Origin: Niastella soli
GTDB lineage: Bacteria > Bacteroidota > Bacteroidia > Chitinophagales > Chitinophagaceae
DNA length: 64,000 nt
NCBI RefSeq assembly: GCF_017742245.1
Contig: NZ_JAGHKO010000024.1
Coordinates: forward strand, 1-64,000
Direction of reading: 5' to 3'
This document shows, one piece after another, positions 53,747-62,690 of the stretch. The position numbers were made by a program, and so were the translations under genes. Numbering within the stretch: position 1 is the stretch's first letter; each line of letters begins with the position of its first letter. The notes under the pieces are model-generated. The model saw only the letters and a program-made list of their open reading frames with translations, did not search any database and was not told where the DNA came from.

Positions 53747-53954
53747 TTGTTCGGACTTTGTTCGGACTCTCCCTGGGAATGTTCGGGTGTACTCAGGGGA
53801 AATGCGAAGAAAGTCCGAACAAAGTCAACGGTAATACCGGCACAAGACCGGAGGAATAGGGAAGCAGGGCTGAAATGTCTTGTTTTGGTCTACATCCGGT
53901 TTGCACCCTGTTTTGTTCTGGCCTTGTTCGGCTTTTACCGAAGAAAACAGGGTG
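53747..53954. repeat. Inverted and 11-base tandem repeats in a long intergenic region
   Basis: TTGTTCGGACT occurs twice in tandem (53747-53757, 53758-53768). GACTTTGTTCGGACT (53754-53768) is the exact inverse of 53812-53826, giving a 15-bp stem. A second inverted pair, 53904-53918 against 53940-53954, has one mismatch in 15. A further TTGTTCGG lies at 53924 in that second loop, and its complement at 53982. A 14-base perfect palindrome, TGTAGTATACTACA, is at 53992-54005. No coding frame is convincing; the region between the sigma gene and corA (53510-54294) is otherwise empty. Confidence 0.8.
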
Positions 53955-54061
53955 TTTTCCTTAGAGAGACCCGAAGAAATCCCGAACAAATTGTAGTATA
54001 CTACATCGAGCTCTCAAATAATAAACCTCCACTATATAATTCCGAAAGTAATAGTAACAGG

Positions 54062-54127
54062 TTGTAGTAGGTTTGTAGTGGAGTTGTCTAAGTGTTGTCT
54101 ATCTATTGTCTGGGTATTGTCTGGTGC
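54062..54127. repeat. Six TTGT units in exact 11-base phase upstream of corA
   Basis: TTGT begins at 54062, 54073, 54084, 54095, 54106 and 54117. The first two units read TTGTAGT, the next four TTGTCTA/TTGTCTA/TTGTCTG/TTGTCTG, with variable remaining bases. The spacing of 11 is constant. The array ends 167 bases before the corA start. Confidence 0.85.
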
Positions 54128-54294
54128 GCAGTAGGATCTCCAGTACTATTCCAGGCAATTTCCAGAGCAGTCCGGTGTCTTTATGCTACCATACACCATA
54201 CATCTGCAACGGCAAAGCACTTGTTCGACCGAATTGACATAATATAATTATTCACGAACTTTCGGGTAGGATTTCCAGGTTTTACCCTAAACAT

Positions 54295-55275
54295 ATGTTT
54301 ATGAAAGAGATTGTCAATTGCGCCGCCTACTCGGTTGGCCGTAAAACCGTAGATATTGATCTGGATAAAATACACGAAGCACTGAAAGACCCCAACCAGT
54401 TTGTGTGGATAGGTTTGTATGAACCATCAGAAGCGATCCTGGAGCGGGTACAGCAGGAATTTGGTTTGCACGATCTGGCCGTTGAAGATGCCCACCGGGC
54501 GCACCAACGGCCTAAAATTGAGGTATATGGCGACTCCCTTTTCATTGTTCTTCGAACAGCGCAAATGGAATCGGACTGTCATATTAGATTTGGCGAAACG
54601 CATTTTTTTGTAGGGCCCAACTATATTTTGGTGGTGCGGCATGGCTCATCAGTAGCTTATACAGAAGTGCGGAGCCGCTGCGAATCGATGCCCGAATTGA
54701 TGAGCAAGGGCCAGGGTTTTGTTCTATACGCCATTATGGACTTTATAGTCGATATGTATTTTCCAGTGGTAGAGCAATTGGAAGATGCGCAAGTAGACCT
54801 TGAAGACAATATCTTCAGAAAAACCCCCAGCCGCGAAACTACAGAAGAAATATACAATCTAAAGAAAGACCTGCTGGAAGTGAAACGGGCAGTATCTCCT
54901 TTTATAGACATTTGCAACCGCCTGATGCGATTTGATATTAAATGCATTTCACCGGAAACACAACCTTATTTCCGCGACATTTACGACCATGCCCTTCGGC
55001 TGAATGAGATCGTAGACAATACCATGGAATTGCTGAATACCGCATTGGACGCAAATTTTTCCCTGATCTCCATCGATCAAAACGATACATCGAGAAAATT
55101 CGCGGCCTGGGCGGCTATTCTTGCAGTACCTACTTTGATAGCGGGGTTTTATGGGATGAATTTTAGCTTTATGCCGGAATTGCACTGGAAATATGGATAT
55201 CCCCTGGTTATTTGTTTAACCATTTCTATTTGTGCAACTCTTTATTATTTATTCCGCAAGGCGCATTGGTTATAA
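54295..55275 (+). CDS. corA: CorA-family magnesium/cobalt transporter
   Basis: 326 residues, a pentameric divalent cation channel of the inner membrane. The cytoplasmic funnel (residues 1-265) is followed by two C-terminal helices (about 267-287 and 300-320). The selectivity-loop motif YGMNF (Gly-Met-Asn at 287-289) is intact, and the following loop contains MPELHWKYGYP. Helix 7 of the funnel includes the usual NEIVDNTMELLNTALDANFSLIS pattern. A second ATG six bases after the first (54301) is an equally possible start. It stands alone; the phased repeats upstream might be regulatory. Confidence 0.95.
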   Translation: MFMKEIVNCAAYSVGRKTVDIDLDKIHEALKDPNQFVWIGLYEPSEAILERVQQEFGLHDLAVEDAHRAHQRPKIEVYGDSLFIVLRTAQMESDCHIRFGETHFFVGPNYILVVRHGSSVAYTEVRSRCESMPELMSKGQGFVLYAIMDFIVDMYFPVVEQLEDAQVDLEDNIFRKTPSRETTEEIYNLKKDLLEVKRAVSPFIDICNRLMRFDIKCISPETQPYFRDIYDHALRLNEIVDNTMELLNTALDANFSLISIDQNDTSRKFAAWAAILAVPTLIAGFYGMNFSFMPELHWKYGYPLVICLTISICATLYYLFRKAHWL

Positions 55276-55301
55276 TTTTTATTTTACGAACAACTTATTG
55301 C

Positions 55302-56882
55302 TTACTTTCCACTGATCAGCACGGTGCTGGCGGTTTCAAACAGGTCCCGTTCTTTTGCTACCAGTTTATAGGGCACGCTTTCCAGATCAGGTAAATGGCT
55401 TTCGCGGGAAATTATAATAGCATGCGGATTGGCGGTTAAAAGCCGGTTCACGGCTGCCGCATCATCCAGCATTTGAATGGGTTTATCCAGGTAAAAGTTA
55501 TATGCTGCATTGTAAATCTTATACGAATATACCTGTTCGTTGGCGGGTATCAGGGGCAGCGTTTTCGTAACCGGGTTATGTTTGTAAACAGCCGGGTACC
55601 CTATGGCCAGGAACAGCAGGTTAAAAACCGAATAACCGCCAATGATCACATGCATGGCTTTTTTCAAGCCTTCTTTTTTAAAATACCACCAGCTGGCAGC
55701 AGCAGTGATCACCGGAATTATAAACAATAACGCCCACCCACGAAATGGCTGGGTAGCTGTTTCTAATCCCAGTCCGACAAAGCCAGCGGCCAACAACAGT
55801 ACGTTCAATGCCAGTAACAGCCACAACGGATATTGCTTTACCTGGTTTTGCCCTGTTATTACTTTATTGATGAAATACCCCAGCAATATGGCCACGAATG
55901 GATAGCAGGGCATAGGATAGTTGGGCAGTTTGGTGCCCGATACACTAAAGAAAACAATGAATACAATGGTCACATACATGCTCAGTCTAACAAACGCATT
56001 TGTATGGAATGATCTTACTTTTTTTACCAGTTCACCCGTAAATACCGAAACCGGTAATAATCCCAGTAACACGAAAAGGGGCACCATGATAAACAAACCG
56101 CCATGGCCTTCCATCGGTTCGCCAAAGCGATTGAAGTTGTGTTCAAAGAAAAATATGCGGGTAAATTCACCCTTGGTCGCCTGGTGAACAATAACATACC
56201 AGGGTAGGGCAACCATGGCAATAACGGCAACGTACAACCCCATTTTCCACGAGAACAACAGGTCATATTTCTTTTGTGAAAGGGCCCACCAAACCAATAC
56301 GGCACCTGGTAATGCCAGCGCCACCGGGCCTTTGGCCAGGGTAGCCAGGGCAGCGGCCACTGCAGAACAGATCAGCCATTTTAATTTTCGCTCCTGGGCA
56401 TAGGCATAAAAGCAAAGTATTCCGGCGGTTATAAAAAAGATCAGGTACGGGTCGGGCACCGACATGCGGAATTCAAACAAAAAATGGGTGCTTACCAGCA
56501 GTACCGCCACCGTCCAGATGGCGGTGCCATAACTTACAAAGCGCCGGGTAAAATACCAGGTGATCCATAAAGTTAACCACCCAAATACCGCTGAAAAAAA
56601 GCGGGCCGCAAATGCGTTCACTCCAAAGGTGCGGTATGCCAGCTGCATAAAATAATAATGCAGGGGCGGTTTATGTGCGCGCAATTCTCCATTGAAGGTG
56701 GGAACAATCCAGTCGTTGCGCTCCATCATTTCCCGGGCAGCCTGAGCATTACGGGCTTCATCCAGTATATACATGGGTGTAGAGCCAATTCCGGTAAATA
56801 ACAAAACAGCAGCAATGATAAATAACCAGGTTATTTTATTGGTGCGCAAATGCAGGAGAATATTATTCCATTGTTGTAACAT
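55302..56882 (-). CDS. GT39/ArnT-like polyprenyl-phosphate-dependent glycosyltransferase
   Basis: 526 residues, an integral membrane transferase using a lipid-linked sugar donor. The first periplasmic loop has the catalytic acidic motif LDEARNAQAAREM (Asp41), followed by LRAHKPPLHYYFMQLAY, the KPP motif typical of ArnT/PMT proteins. About 12 hydrophobic helices can be counted, with a C-terminal soluble part (from about 440; VYSYKIYNAAYNFYLDKPI). It overlaps the preceding gene by 20 bases and is the third gene of an operon with PAP2 and a flippase-like protein. It probably modifies a lipid or surface glycan with a sugar. Confidence 0.9.
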   Translation of the reverse strand: MLQQWNNILLHLRTNKITWLFIIAAVLLFTGIGSTPMYILDEARNAQAAREMMERNDWIVPTFNGELRAHKPPLHYYFMQLAYRTFGVNAFAARFFSAVFGWLTLWITWYFTRRFVSYGTAIWTVAVLLVSTHFLFEFRMSVPDPYLIFFITAGILCFYAYAQERKLKWLICSAVAAALATLAKGPVALALPGAVLVWWALSQKKYDLLFSWKMGLYVAVIAMVALPWYVIVHQATKGEFTRIFFFEHNFNRFGEPMEGHGGLFIMVPLFVLLGLLPVSVFTGELVKKVRSFHTNAFVRLSMYVTIVFIVFFSVSGTKLPNYPMPCYPFVAILLGYFINKVITGQNQVKQYPLWLLLALNVLLLAAGFVGLGLETATQPFRGWALLFIIPVITAAASWWYFKKEGLKKAMHVIIGGYSVFNLLFLAIGYPAVYKHNPVTKTLPLIPANEQVYSYKIYNAAYNFYLDKPIQMLDDAAAVNRLLTANPHAIIISRESHLPDLESVPYKLVAKERDLFETASTVLISGK

Positions 56883-57786
56883 ACGGCTGTGGTGCAGGTT
56901 TTGGCGTGTTGGTTTTTAATGGATCTATAAAAATAAAAGGTAATCCGGGTAGGGAAGAAGCGACCGTAGCGCCATAGAAGAGGAGGCTGGCCATTACAGA
57001 TACGGTATGGTCGAGACCAAAAATATGCGCCCCCCACAAAAATACAACTTCCCGGGCACCCAATCCACCTATGGTAAATGGCAGTACGGCCACTACAGAT
57101 GAGATCAGAAAAATGAGCATGTAGTGTTCGGTATGGGTATGAATATGTAAAGCCTGTAAGATCCAATACATACATACCACCTGGAATATTTGCACCGCAA
57201 GCCCCCAGGTAAAAGTGGGAAAGAAGCCAGGCAGGAAATAAGGAAAGAATATTTTTATCAGGAAATAGAAAACAGGAATACCTAATAAAATACCAGCCAT
57301 CAACCAGGCACTGTAATAACCGCCTTTAAAAGCAATGATCCAGAAAATACCCAGTAAGATTCCCAGGGCCAGCAAACCGCTGAAGCGATCGAGCAAAACT
57401 GCTGCCGTTGTTTTTTTATACGCTACGTTATACTCTTTGGTAAGCCGTACTACTTTGTAAGCATCGCCACTGATGGAGCCAGGCAGAAATAAATTGTAGA
57501 ACATACCCAGCCAGTACAATTGAATGTTTTTCCACTCAGGCAAATGAATGTCGATATTGCGGAAATAAACATTCAATCTGATTGATGACAATAGTTTGGA
57601 GAACATAAATGCGCCAATAGACAAAACGATCCATAATGGATTGGCCAAGGCCAATACGCCGGACAATTTCTTCAGATCTATTTTATGCGAAATATACCAA
57701 ATGCACAAGGCAGTGATGACGATCTTTATTGCCAGTTTCAACCATTTTCGCACGTTCTCTGACGGCATACGGAATGTAAGGATCAT
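56863..57786 (-). CDS. Lysylphosphatidylglycerol synthase TM-domain family protein (flippase-like)
   Basis: 307 residues with eight or so helices; LPG_synthase_TM/UPF0104 family. Visible family features are FSKLLSSIRLNVYFRN, the LPGSISGDAYKVVRL motif, ITALCIWYISHKID at the N-terminus, LLDRFSGLLALGIL and PFTIGGLGAREVVFLWG. There is no aminoacyltransferase domain, so the protein is the membrane half only, a form proposed to move lipids. The gene is 10 bases after PAP2 and overlaps the GT39 gene by 20 bases, suggesting the three act in one lipid-linked pathway. Confidence 0.88.
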   Translation of the reverse strand: MILTFRMPSENVRKWLKLAIKIVITALCIWYISHKIDLKKLSGVLALANPLWIVLSIGAFMFSKLLSSIRLNVYFRNIDIHLPEWKNIQLYWLGMFYNLFLPGSISGDAYKVVRLTKEYNVAYKKTTAAVLLDRFSGLLALGILLGIFWIIAFKGGYYSAWLMAGILLGIPVFYFLIKIFFPYFLPGFFPTFTWGLAVQIFQVVCMYWILQALHIHTHTEHYMLIFLISSVVAVLPFTIGGLGAREVVFLWGAHIFGLDHTVSVMASLLFYGATVASSLPGLPFIFIDPLKTNTPKPAPQPYVTTME

Positions 57787-57796
57787 GACACTTTGT

Positions 57797-58468
57797 TTAA
57801 TAGTATTTCAAATAGGATTCCCCCCTCTCGACGCCTACCCATTCAATTCTTACCTGACGCAAATACCAGTATACCAGTAACCCCGACAATGTTCCTATTA
57901 AAGCACCGGCCGTTACATCGGCCAGAAAATGCTGTCCCAGGTAGATGCGGGAATAGCCAGTAATAATAGCGGTGATCAGATAAATGAGTGAAAAACGTTT
58001 ATCCTTTGTGTTCAATGCAAGGATGGTGGCAAGGGCAAAAACCGAAGTGGTGTGACCCGATGGAAAACTGGTCGTGCCCGTATGAGTTATGCCTTCTATA
58101 AAATAAGGGTACTCGGCATTGGAAATAATGGCATGCGGCCGGGGTGCCTGTACTGCCCGTTTTAATAGTTGTGAAACAATGCCTGAGAACAGGTAACTCG
58201 TGATCACCTGCATGGCCAGGGCAGTTCTTTCCACCAGTAACAGGATTAAAAAAATGGCAATGGAAAAAACGCCATCGCCCAGTAAAGTATAATTCTGAAA
58301 AAAAGTATCCAGGTATAGTGTATGGATTGAATTAAGACTGAAAAAGATCTCTCTGGAAGAAAAAACGGCCAAACTAATTCCGCTTATGGTGAATACGATA
58401 AGCAAAACACTCCAGAATGCAGGATCAGCTTTACATGTACGAATAAATCCCTTCACGGTTTTTGACAA
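57797..58468 (-). CDS. PAP2-family membrane phosphatase
   Basis: 223 residues, six helices. The three phosphatase motifs are present: KRAVQAPRPHA, FPSGHTTSVFA and SRIYLGQHFLADV, with both catalytic histidines. It would remove phosphate from a lipid phosphate such as undecaprenyl diphosphate or phosphatidate. The start is a TTG (58468-58466); no ATG lies upstream in frame, and a GTG four codons on is the alternative. It is the first gene of the three-gene operon with the flippase-like and GT39 proteins. Confidence 0.88.
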   Translation of the reverse strand: MSKTVKGFIRTCKADPAFWSVLLIVFTISGISLAVFSSREIFFSLNSIHTLYLDTFFQNYTLLGDGVFSIAIFLILLLVERTALAMQVITSYLFSGIVSQLLKRAVQAPRPHAIISNAEYPYFIEGITHTGTTSFPSGHTTSVFALATILALNTKDKRFSLIYLITAIITGYSRIYLGQHFLADVTAGALIGTLSGLLVYWYLRQVRIEWVGVERGESYLKYY

Positions 58469-58587
58469 AATTATCCCGGGTGTGCTACCCCAATGTTACA
58501 GCAACGTTATCAGTATGTTACGCACATTTAGTAGAATAGGCGGTATCCCATTAGTAATTACTGTAATTTCGGTGCAAAATTTACGTG

Positions 58588-58608
58588 ACCCCGCGGAGAC
58601 CGCGGGGT
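58588..58608. other. GC-rich perfect stem-loop in a divergent promoter region
   Basis: ACCCCGCGG (58588-58596) pairs perfectly with CCGCGGGGT (58600-58608) around AGA. It lies 24 bases before the GDSL gene start and could affect translation of that message. No T-run follows. Confidence 0.6.
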
Positions 58609-58631
58609 ATTGTTGTAAGTAATTCAATCAC

Positions 58632-59237
58632 ATGTACTGGTACGAAGACGACGTCAAAAAACTGGAAGCATTAAAAGGAACTTTACCATATACCCCCGAA
58701 ACAATTCTGTACGGCAGTTCCTCCATCAGATTATGGACAGATATGTACGAAGACCTGAAACCGCTTCATCCCGTTAATCTGGGTTTTGGCGGTTCCACCC
58801 TGGCAGCCTGCGTTTGGTTCTTTGATCGCATCATGGAGCCCTATGCGCCCCGTCACATTGTTTGTTATGCCGGCGAAAACGACCTGGGCGATGGTCGCAC
58901 GGCCGAAGAAGTGTATATCTTTTTCTGTCAGTTCCTGGCCTGTTTAAAAAGAAGGTTTCCTGATGTGCCCATGACATATATTTCTATAAAACCCAGCATT
59001 ACCCGCTGGAGCCTGGAAAAAACAGTGCGCTATGCCAATCAGCTGATCAAGGCTGAGATTGAAAAAAACAACGGGCATTATTATTACCTCGATGTGTTTG
59101 ATCGCATGCTGGATGCAAATGGTCTTCCCGTAAAAGATTTATATGACGCCGATGGCTTGCATTTAACCAGAAAGGGGTATCTTATATGGAAAGACGTGTT
59201 GCTGCAGCATTTTGCAACAATCTTCAAAATTTCATAA
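58632..59237 (+). CDS. SGNH/GDSL-family hydrolase
   Basis: 201 residues, cytoplasmic. Block I is LYGSSSIRLW, with Ser30 at the nucleophile position and serine in place of the usual Asp of GDS; block II is NLGFGGSTL (oxyanion Gly); block III is YAGENDLGDG (oxyanion Asn); block V is DADGLHLTRKGY (catalytic Asp and His). It is an esterase or acylhydrolase of unknown substrate. Divergent from the PAP2 operon and 50 bases ahead of an esterase gene on the same strand, with which it may be co-transcribed. Confidence 0.88.
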   Translation: MYWYEDDVKKLEALKGTLPYTPETILYGSSSIRLWTDMYEDLKPLHPVNLGFGGSTLAACVWFFDRIMEPYAPRHIVCYAGENDLGDGRTAEEVYIFFCQFLACLKRRFPDVPMTYISIKPSITRWSLEKTVRYANQLIKAEIEKNNGHYYYLDVFDRMLDANGLPVKDLYDADGLHLTRKGYLIWKDVLLQHFATIFKIS

Positions 59238-59287
59238 CAGGCATGTAACAAGCTTTTTGCTGAAATTACCTGTCATTTGAGTAAGTA

Positions 59288-60013
59288 ATGACGCGCAAGT
59301 ATTATAAGTGGTTTAGTCCTTCTCTTTACAGGCACATGGAATTGCTTGTTTTCGGTCATGCCGGAGCATCAGTGCTTTTTTTCCCCACCCGCACTGCCCG
59401 CTTTTATGATTATGAGAACTGGAAGATCGTAGAAGCGTTACGCGATAAAATAGAGCAGGGGATTTTGCAATTATTTTGTGTAGACAGTGTTGATATAGAA
59501 AGTTTTTATGCGCCTGTTCCCCCCAATGAAAAAATTGCCCGCCATCTCCAGTATGAATACTACATTTTAGAGGAAGTGTTACCCCTTATAATGTTCAGGA
59601 ATAAATTCACCACGCTCACTGCGGCGGGGTGTAGCCTCGGTGGTTACCATGCCATGAACATTGCCTTTAAATACCCGGAATATTTTAATAAAGTGCTGGC
59701 CATGAGCGCCCGATATGATCTTACGTTATCTGCTCATTCTTTCCCCGATCTGTTTAATGGGTATATCGATGAGAAGATATACTACAATATGCCCAGTATG
59801 TATATGCCCAATTTAACCGATACGGCTATGTTGAACAGGATCCGAAAACTCTCGATCAGTATGGTGGTGGGCAAGGAAGATCCCTTTTATGAAAACAACC
59901 TGCAATTAAGTACCGTGCTTACCGGTAAAGACATTCAGCATACGCTGTATGTGTGGGACGATGAAGCTCATCGGCCCTATCACTGGCGAAAAATGGTACG
60001 GTTGTATTTATAG
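59288..60013 (+). CDS. Esterase-family protein (alpha/beta hydrolase)
   Basis: 241 residues. The nucleophile elbow [13 protein letters not shown] (Ser116), an acidic loop [12 protein letters not shown] and a late histidine [12 protein letters not shown] make a full triad in the arrangement of the putative esterase (esterase D/antigen 85-like) family. No signal peptide is seen. The stop codon TAG is directly followed by the heptanucleotide array at 60014, so the 3' end of this gene is the left border of that element. Possibly in one operon with the GDSL hydrolase. Confidence 0.87.
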   Translation: MTRKYYKWFSPSLYRHMELLVFGHAGASVLFFPTRTARFYDYENWKIVEALRDKIEQGILQLFCVDSVDIESFYAPVPPNEKIARHLQYEYYILEEVLPLIMFRNKFTTLTAAGCSLGGYHAMNIAFKYPEYFNKVLAMSARYDLTLSAHSFPDLFNGYIDEKIYYNMPSMYMPNLTDTAMLNRIRKLSISMVVGKEDPFYENNLQLSTVLTGKDIQHTLYVWDDEAHRPYHWRKMVRLYL

Positions 60014-60210
60014 GGCAGAAGGCAGAAGGCAGAAGGCAGAAGGCAGAAGGCAGAAGGCAGAAGGCAGAAGGCAGAAGGCAGAAGGCAGAAGGCAGAAGGC
60101 AGAAGGCAGAAGGCAGAAGGCAGAAGGCAGAAGAATTTTGGAGACGCAAGATAGTGATTAGTCTCAATAGTCGCGAGTTATGTTTGCCGTTTGCCGTTTC
60201 ACGTTTGCCG
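60014..60210. repeat. Composite heptanucleotide repeat element, copy B (complete)
   Basis: After a partial unit (GGCA), sixteen perfect GAAGGCA units plus GAAG fill 60018-60133. A 44-base core follows (60134-60177, ending TCGCGAG), matching 39 of 44 bases of the core at 61-104. Four bases later a second heptamer array begins: GTTTGCC, GTTTGCC, GTTTCAC, GTTTGCC (60182-60209). The element reaches into the 3' end of the minus-strand glycosyltransferase gene, whose stop is inside the core (60164-60166). Confidence 0.93.
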
Positions 60211-61882
60211 ATAATGTGGCAATCACAAAATGATCAATTGCCTGATCGCGCTTCTTGTAATAAAGGAATTTTCCGGTAAGCTGACTGATATGGAAATGCG
60301 GGAATTGCTGCATTACCTGCACCTGGTATCCCAGCCGTTTTAATGAATCTACTTTTACCTGTGACGTATATACCACTATATTGTTTTTAATGGTATCCAG
60401 CTGATGGGTATCGATCTTATGTACAGGTCTTTTATAATAAAACTGAAAAGCATATTCCGAAGATACCCCATTAAACATATACACCGGCCCCTGGTGTACT
60501 ACATTCAGGGTAGCCGCCGCCGCATTGCCCGACTGGTACTTAAACAAGGCCGGGTAGAACAAGGTATTCAAAAACAGGTTCACCACCATTATTACTGCGA
60601 ACGATCTGAGCAGTACAGGCTGTAAGGAATTTCCAGGAAACAGACGCATGATGACAAATCCCCAAAACGCCAGTATAACAACAGTCAGGACCTGGAACGG
60701 AAGACCTACTATAAAAAGTAAACCAATACACGCTGCAAAAAACAGGTAGTACAAAGTGTTCTGGGTGTATGAAATTGCCTTCAACAAACCCTTGTGCTGA
60801 AGATTTAACAACCAGGTAGCCAGTATTATGGCAAAAAACGGATACAGGATATTTAAATAGTGCGGTAGCTGAAAACGCGATAAAGAAAATACCAGAAAGC
60901 CGGTCAGGGAAATGCCGCTGCAGATATAATTGCCGGTTTTTGCAAGACGCGTTTTGTAATTCTTTATTGAATCTCCCACCATCATAAAAAAGATGACTGA
61001 CCAGGGAAGGAAGGCCCATAAAAGAGTATGAACGTAGAATAATTTATCACCCTTGCCCTTTATAGGACCAGTATTGAAAAAGCGACCAAACTGGCTATCC
61101 CAGAAAAAGAAGCGAATGCCGGAAACATGGTGTTGCCCGAAGACCAGTTTTTCGGGGTGTTGGTCAAATTGCAGGTACAAAGCGATCAACTCTGGCAGTA
61201 TAAACACGAGCATCAGTATAATACTCAGCCACCAGCGATAATTAAGGAATTGTTTCCAGTCTTTTTTAATTATCCATTCTATAACAAAACCCGCCATTAC
61301 CATACAGGCAATGAATATGCCCTTTGTCATTACAGCAAAAGCCAGTAATAAAGAGCCGGCCACATAATGTGTTAACTTATTATTGCGATAGGCCAGGTAA
61401 TAATAATAGGCGGCACCGATCATTAGGCCGGTTAAAAAAGGTTCGGCCCGAACATCGTTGTTGGAAAGAATTAAATGCTCTATGGAAATGTAAATGAGTA
61501 CTGCCCATTGAGCGGTTTGCTTATTATATAATTTATTGGCAAACGCATAAGTGTAGTACATACCTGCCAGCCAGAATAATAGTCCCGGCAATTTATAAGC
61601 AAATGAATTTATGCCAAAGAGTTTGAAACTAAATGCGGTGATCCAGAAAGGGAAATGCGGTTTGTCGAGCCAGTCATTGCCTTCCATCATCAGTTTAACA
61701 TAGTCGCCACTTTGCGCCATGTTTTTGGCAATGGTGGCATACAGCGCGCCATCCGGTTCAAGAATGGGCAACAGTAAACCACTGGCATTCACTATAACAC
61801 CAATGATGGCTAACCAGATGAACCAGTTATCAAAAGGGAACTCCCCCTTTTGGGGAAGTTTCGGCGAGGGTAACAACTTCAT
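60164..61882 (-). CDS. GT39-family membrane glycosyltransferase
   Basis: 572 residues with about 12 helices. The first periplasmic loop has [15 protein letters not shown] (acidic catalytic region) and [22 protein letters not shown], the DKPP-like motif of ArnT/PMT proteins; [14 protein letters not shown] follows in the next loop. It transfers a sugar from a polyprenyl phosphate donor, acceptor unknown. The last 19 or so codons (ending [13 protein letters not shown]) run through the GTTTGCC array and the core of the repeat element, so the original C-terminus was probably replaced. The N-terminus ([15 protein letters not shown]) also looks low in complexity. It precedes the GDSL/esterase side convergently and follows the PAP2 gene at 61896 by 13 bases. 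Confidence 0.88.
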   Translation of the reverse strand: MKLLPSPKLPQKGEFPFDNWFIWLAIIGVIVNASGLLLPILEPDGALYATIAKNMAQSGDYVKLMMEGNDWLDKPHFPFWITAFSFKLFGINSFAYKLPGLLFWLAGMYYTYAFANKLYNKQTAQWAVLIYISIEHLILSNNDVRAEPFLTGLMIGAAYYYYLAYRNNKLTHYVAGSLLLAFAVMTKGIFIACMVMAGFVIEWIIKKDWKQFLNYRWWLSIILMLVFILPELIALYLQFDQHPEKLVFGQHHVSGIRFFFWDSQFGRFFNTGPIKGKGDKLFYVHTLLWAFLPWSVIFFMMVGDSIKNYKTRLAKTGNYICSGISLTGFLVFSLSRFQLPHYLNILYPFFAIILATWLLNLQHKGLLKAISYTQNTLYYLFFAACIGLLFIVGLPFQVLTVVILAFWGFVIMRLFPGNSLQPVLLRSFAVIMVVNLFLNTLFYPALFKYQSGNAAAATLNVVHQGPVYMFNGVSSEYAFQFYYKRPVHKIDTHQLDTIKNNIVVYTSQVKVDSLKRLGYQVQVMQQFPHFHISQLTGKFLYYKKRDQAIDHFVIATLSANVKRQTANITRDY

Positions 61883-61895
61883 ATCGATTTAAAAG

Positions 61896-62504
61896 CTAGG
61901 GCAAACTTAAGGAAGGATTTTTTAAATACTTATCATAATCCCGTTTAACCCAGGCTTCAAATAATTTAAACATACACAAACCGGAAAAAATGCCCAATGT
62001 GCCGCCACCAACTATGTCGAGCGGAAAATGTTTACCAACATATACCTGTGCCAGCCCGATGGAAAAAGCCCACAGCCACAGCCAGTGCCACCTTTGCTGC
62101 TTTAAATGAAGAACAGTAAAGAACCAGAAGGTGGCCAGTCCAAAATGATTGGCCGCATGTGAAGAAGGAAAGGAATATTTACCACCACAACCAATGATAC
62201 CACGGATCACAGTGGTCATATCCTCATCATAACAGGGACGTAACCGTTCAAAATGATATTTAAGAATACCACCGCTGGTGAAATCAGTGATGGCAAAACA
62301 TAATAAGGTCAAACAAAGGAACTTTAAACCCGTTGGCCTGTCGAGCTGGTAAGTCCAATATAACATGAACATGTATATAGGTATCCAGGTGTATTGATTG
62401 CGCAGTAATAGCATAATGAAATCGAGCCAGCGGGCGCTCATGTCTTTGTGAATAAAAGTAAAAGCAATTTTGTCAATGTGATCGAGCCAGTCGAAAAAAT
62501 ACAT
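61896..62504 (-). CDS. PAP2-family phosphatase
   Basis: 202 residues, about five helices. Phosphatase motifs are KYHFERLRPCYDEDM, FPSSHAANHFGLA (a serine replaces the usual glycine of PSGH) and AQVYVGKHFPLDIVGG, with both histidines present. It resembles undecaprenyl-diphosphatase-like PAP2 proteins. It is only 13 bases upstream of the GT39 gene, so the pair repeats the PAP2 plus GT39 association seen at 55302-58468. The two PAP2 proteins are not close in sequence outside the motifs. Confidence 0.9.
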   Translation of the reverse strand: MYFFDWLDHIDKIAFTFIHKDMSARWLDFIMLLLRNQYTWIPIYMFMLYWTYQLDRPTGLKFLCLTLLCFAITDFTSGGILKYHFERLRPCYDEDMTTVIRGIIGCGGKYSFPSSHAANHFGLATFWFFTVLHLKQQRWHWLWLWAFSIGLAQVYVGKHFPLDIVGGGTLGIFSGLCMFKLFEAWVKRDYDKYLKNPSLSLP

Positions 62505-62690
62505 TCCTGGTAATTTTAATGGTGAAAATAGTAGCGGTATATGATGTCACTTTTACCGGTGTATTAAGTGTGTGTGATCATATACGTTGGAATAATATAT
62601 ATGCCGGGTGGTGTATTAAGTAATTATTTATTGTACCTTTTTCTTAACAATCAGTTAATCTGGCTCTGCCTGTATTGTATAATAACTTGC

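Noticed and set aside
53562-54067. Overlapping plus-strand frames of 90-110 codons before corA
   Set aside because: They run through inverted and 11-base repeats and share no protein-like composition.
59919-60167. Open frames through the heptamer array with repeated LLPSAFC on the minus strand and an Arg/Lys/Gln/Glu-rich plus-strand frame
   Set aside because: A 7-base repeat without stops is open in several frames by chance; no start signal or other protein features are present.
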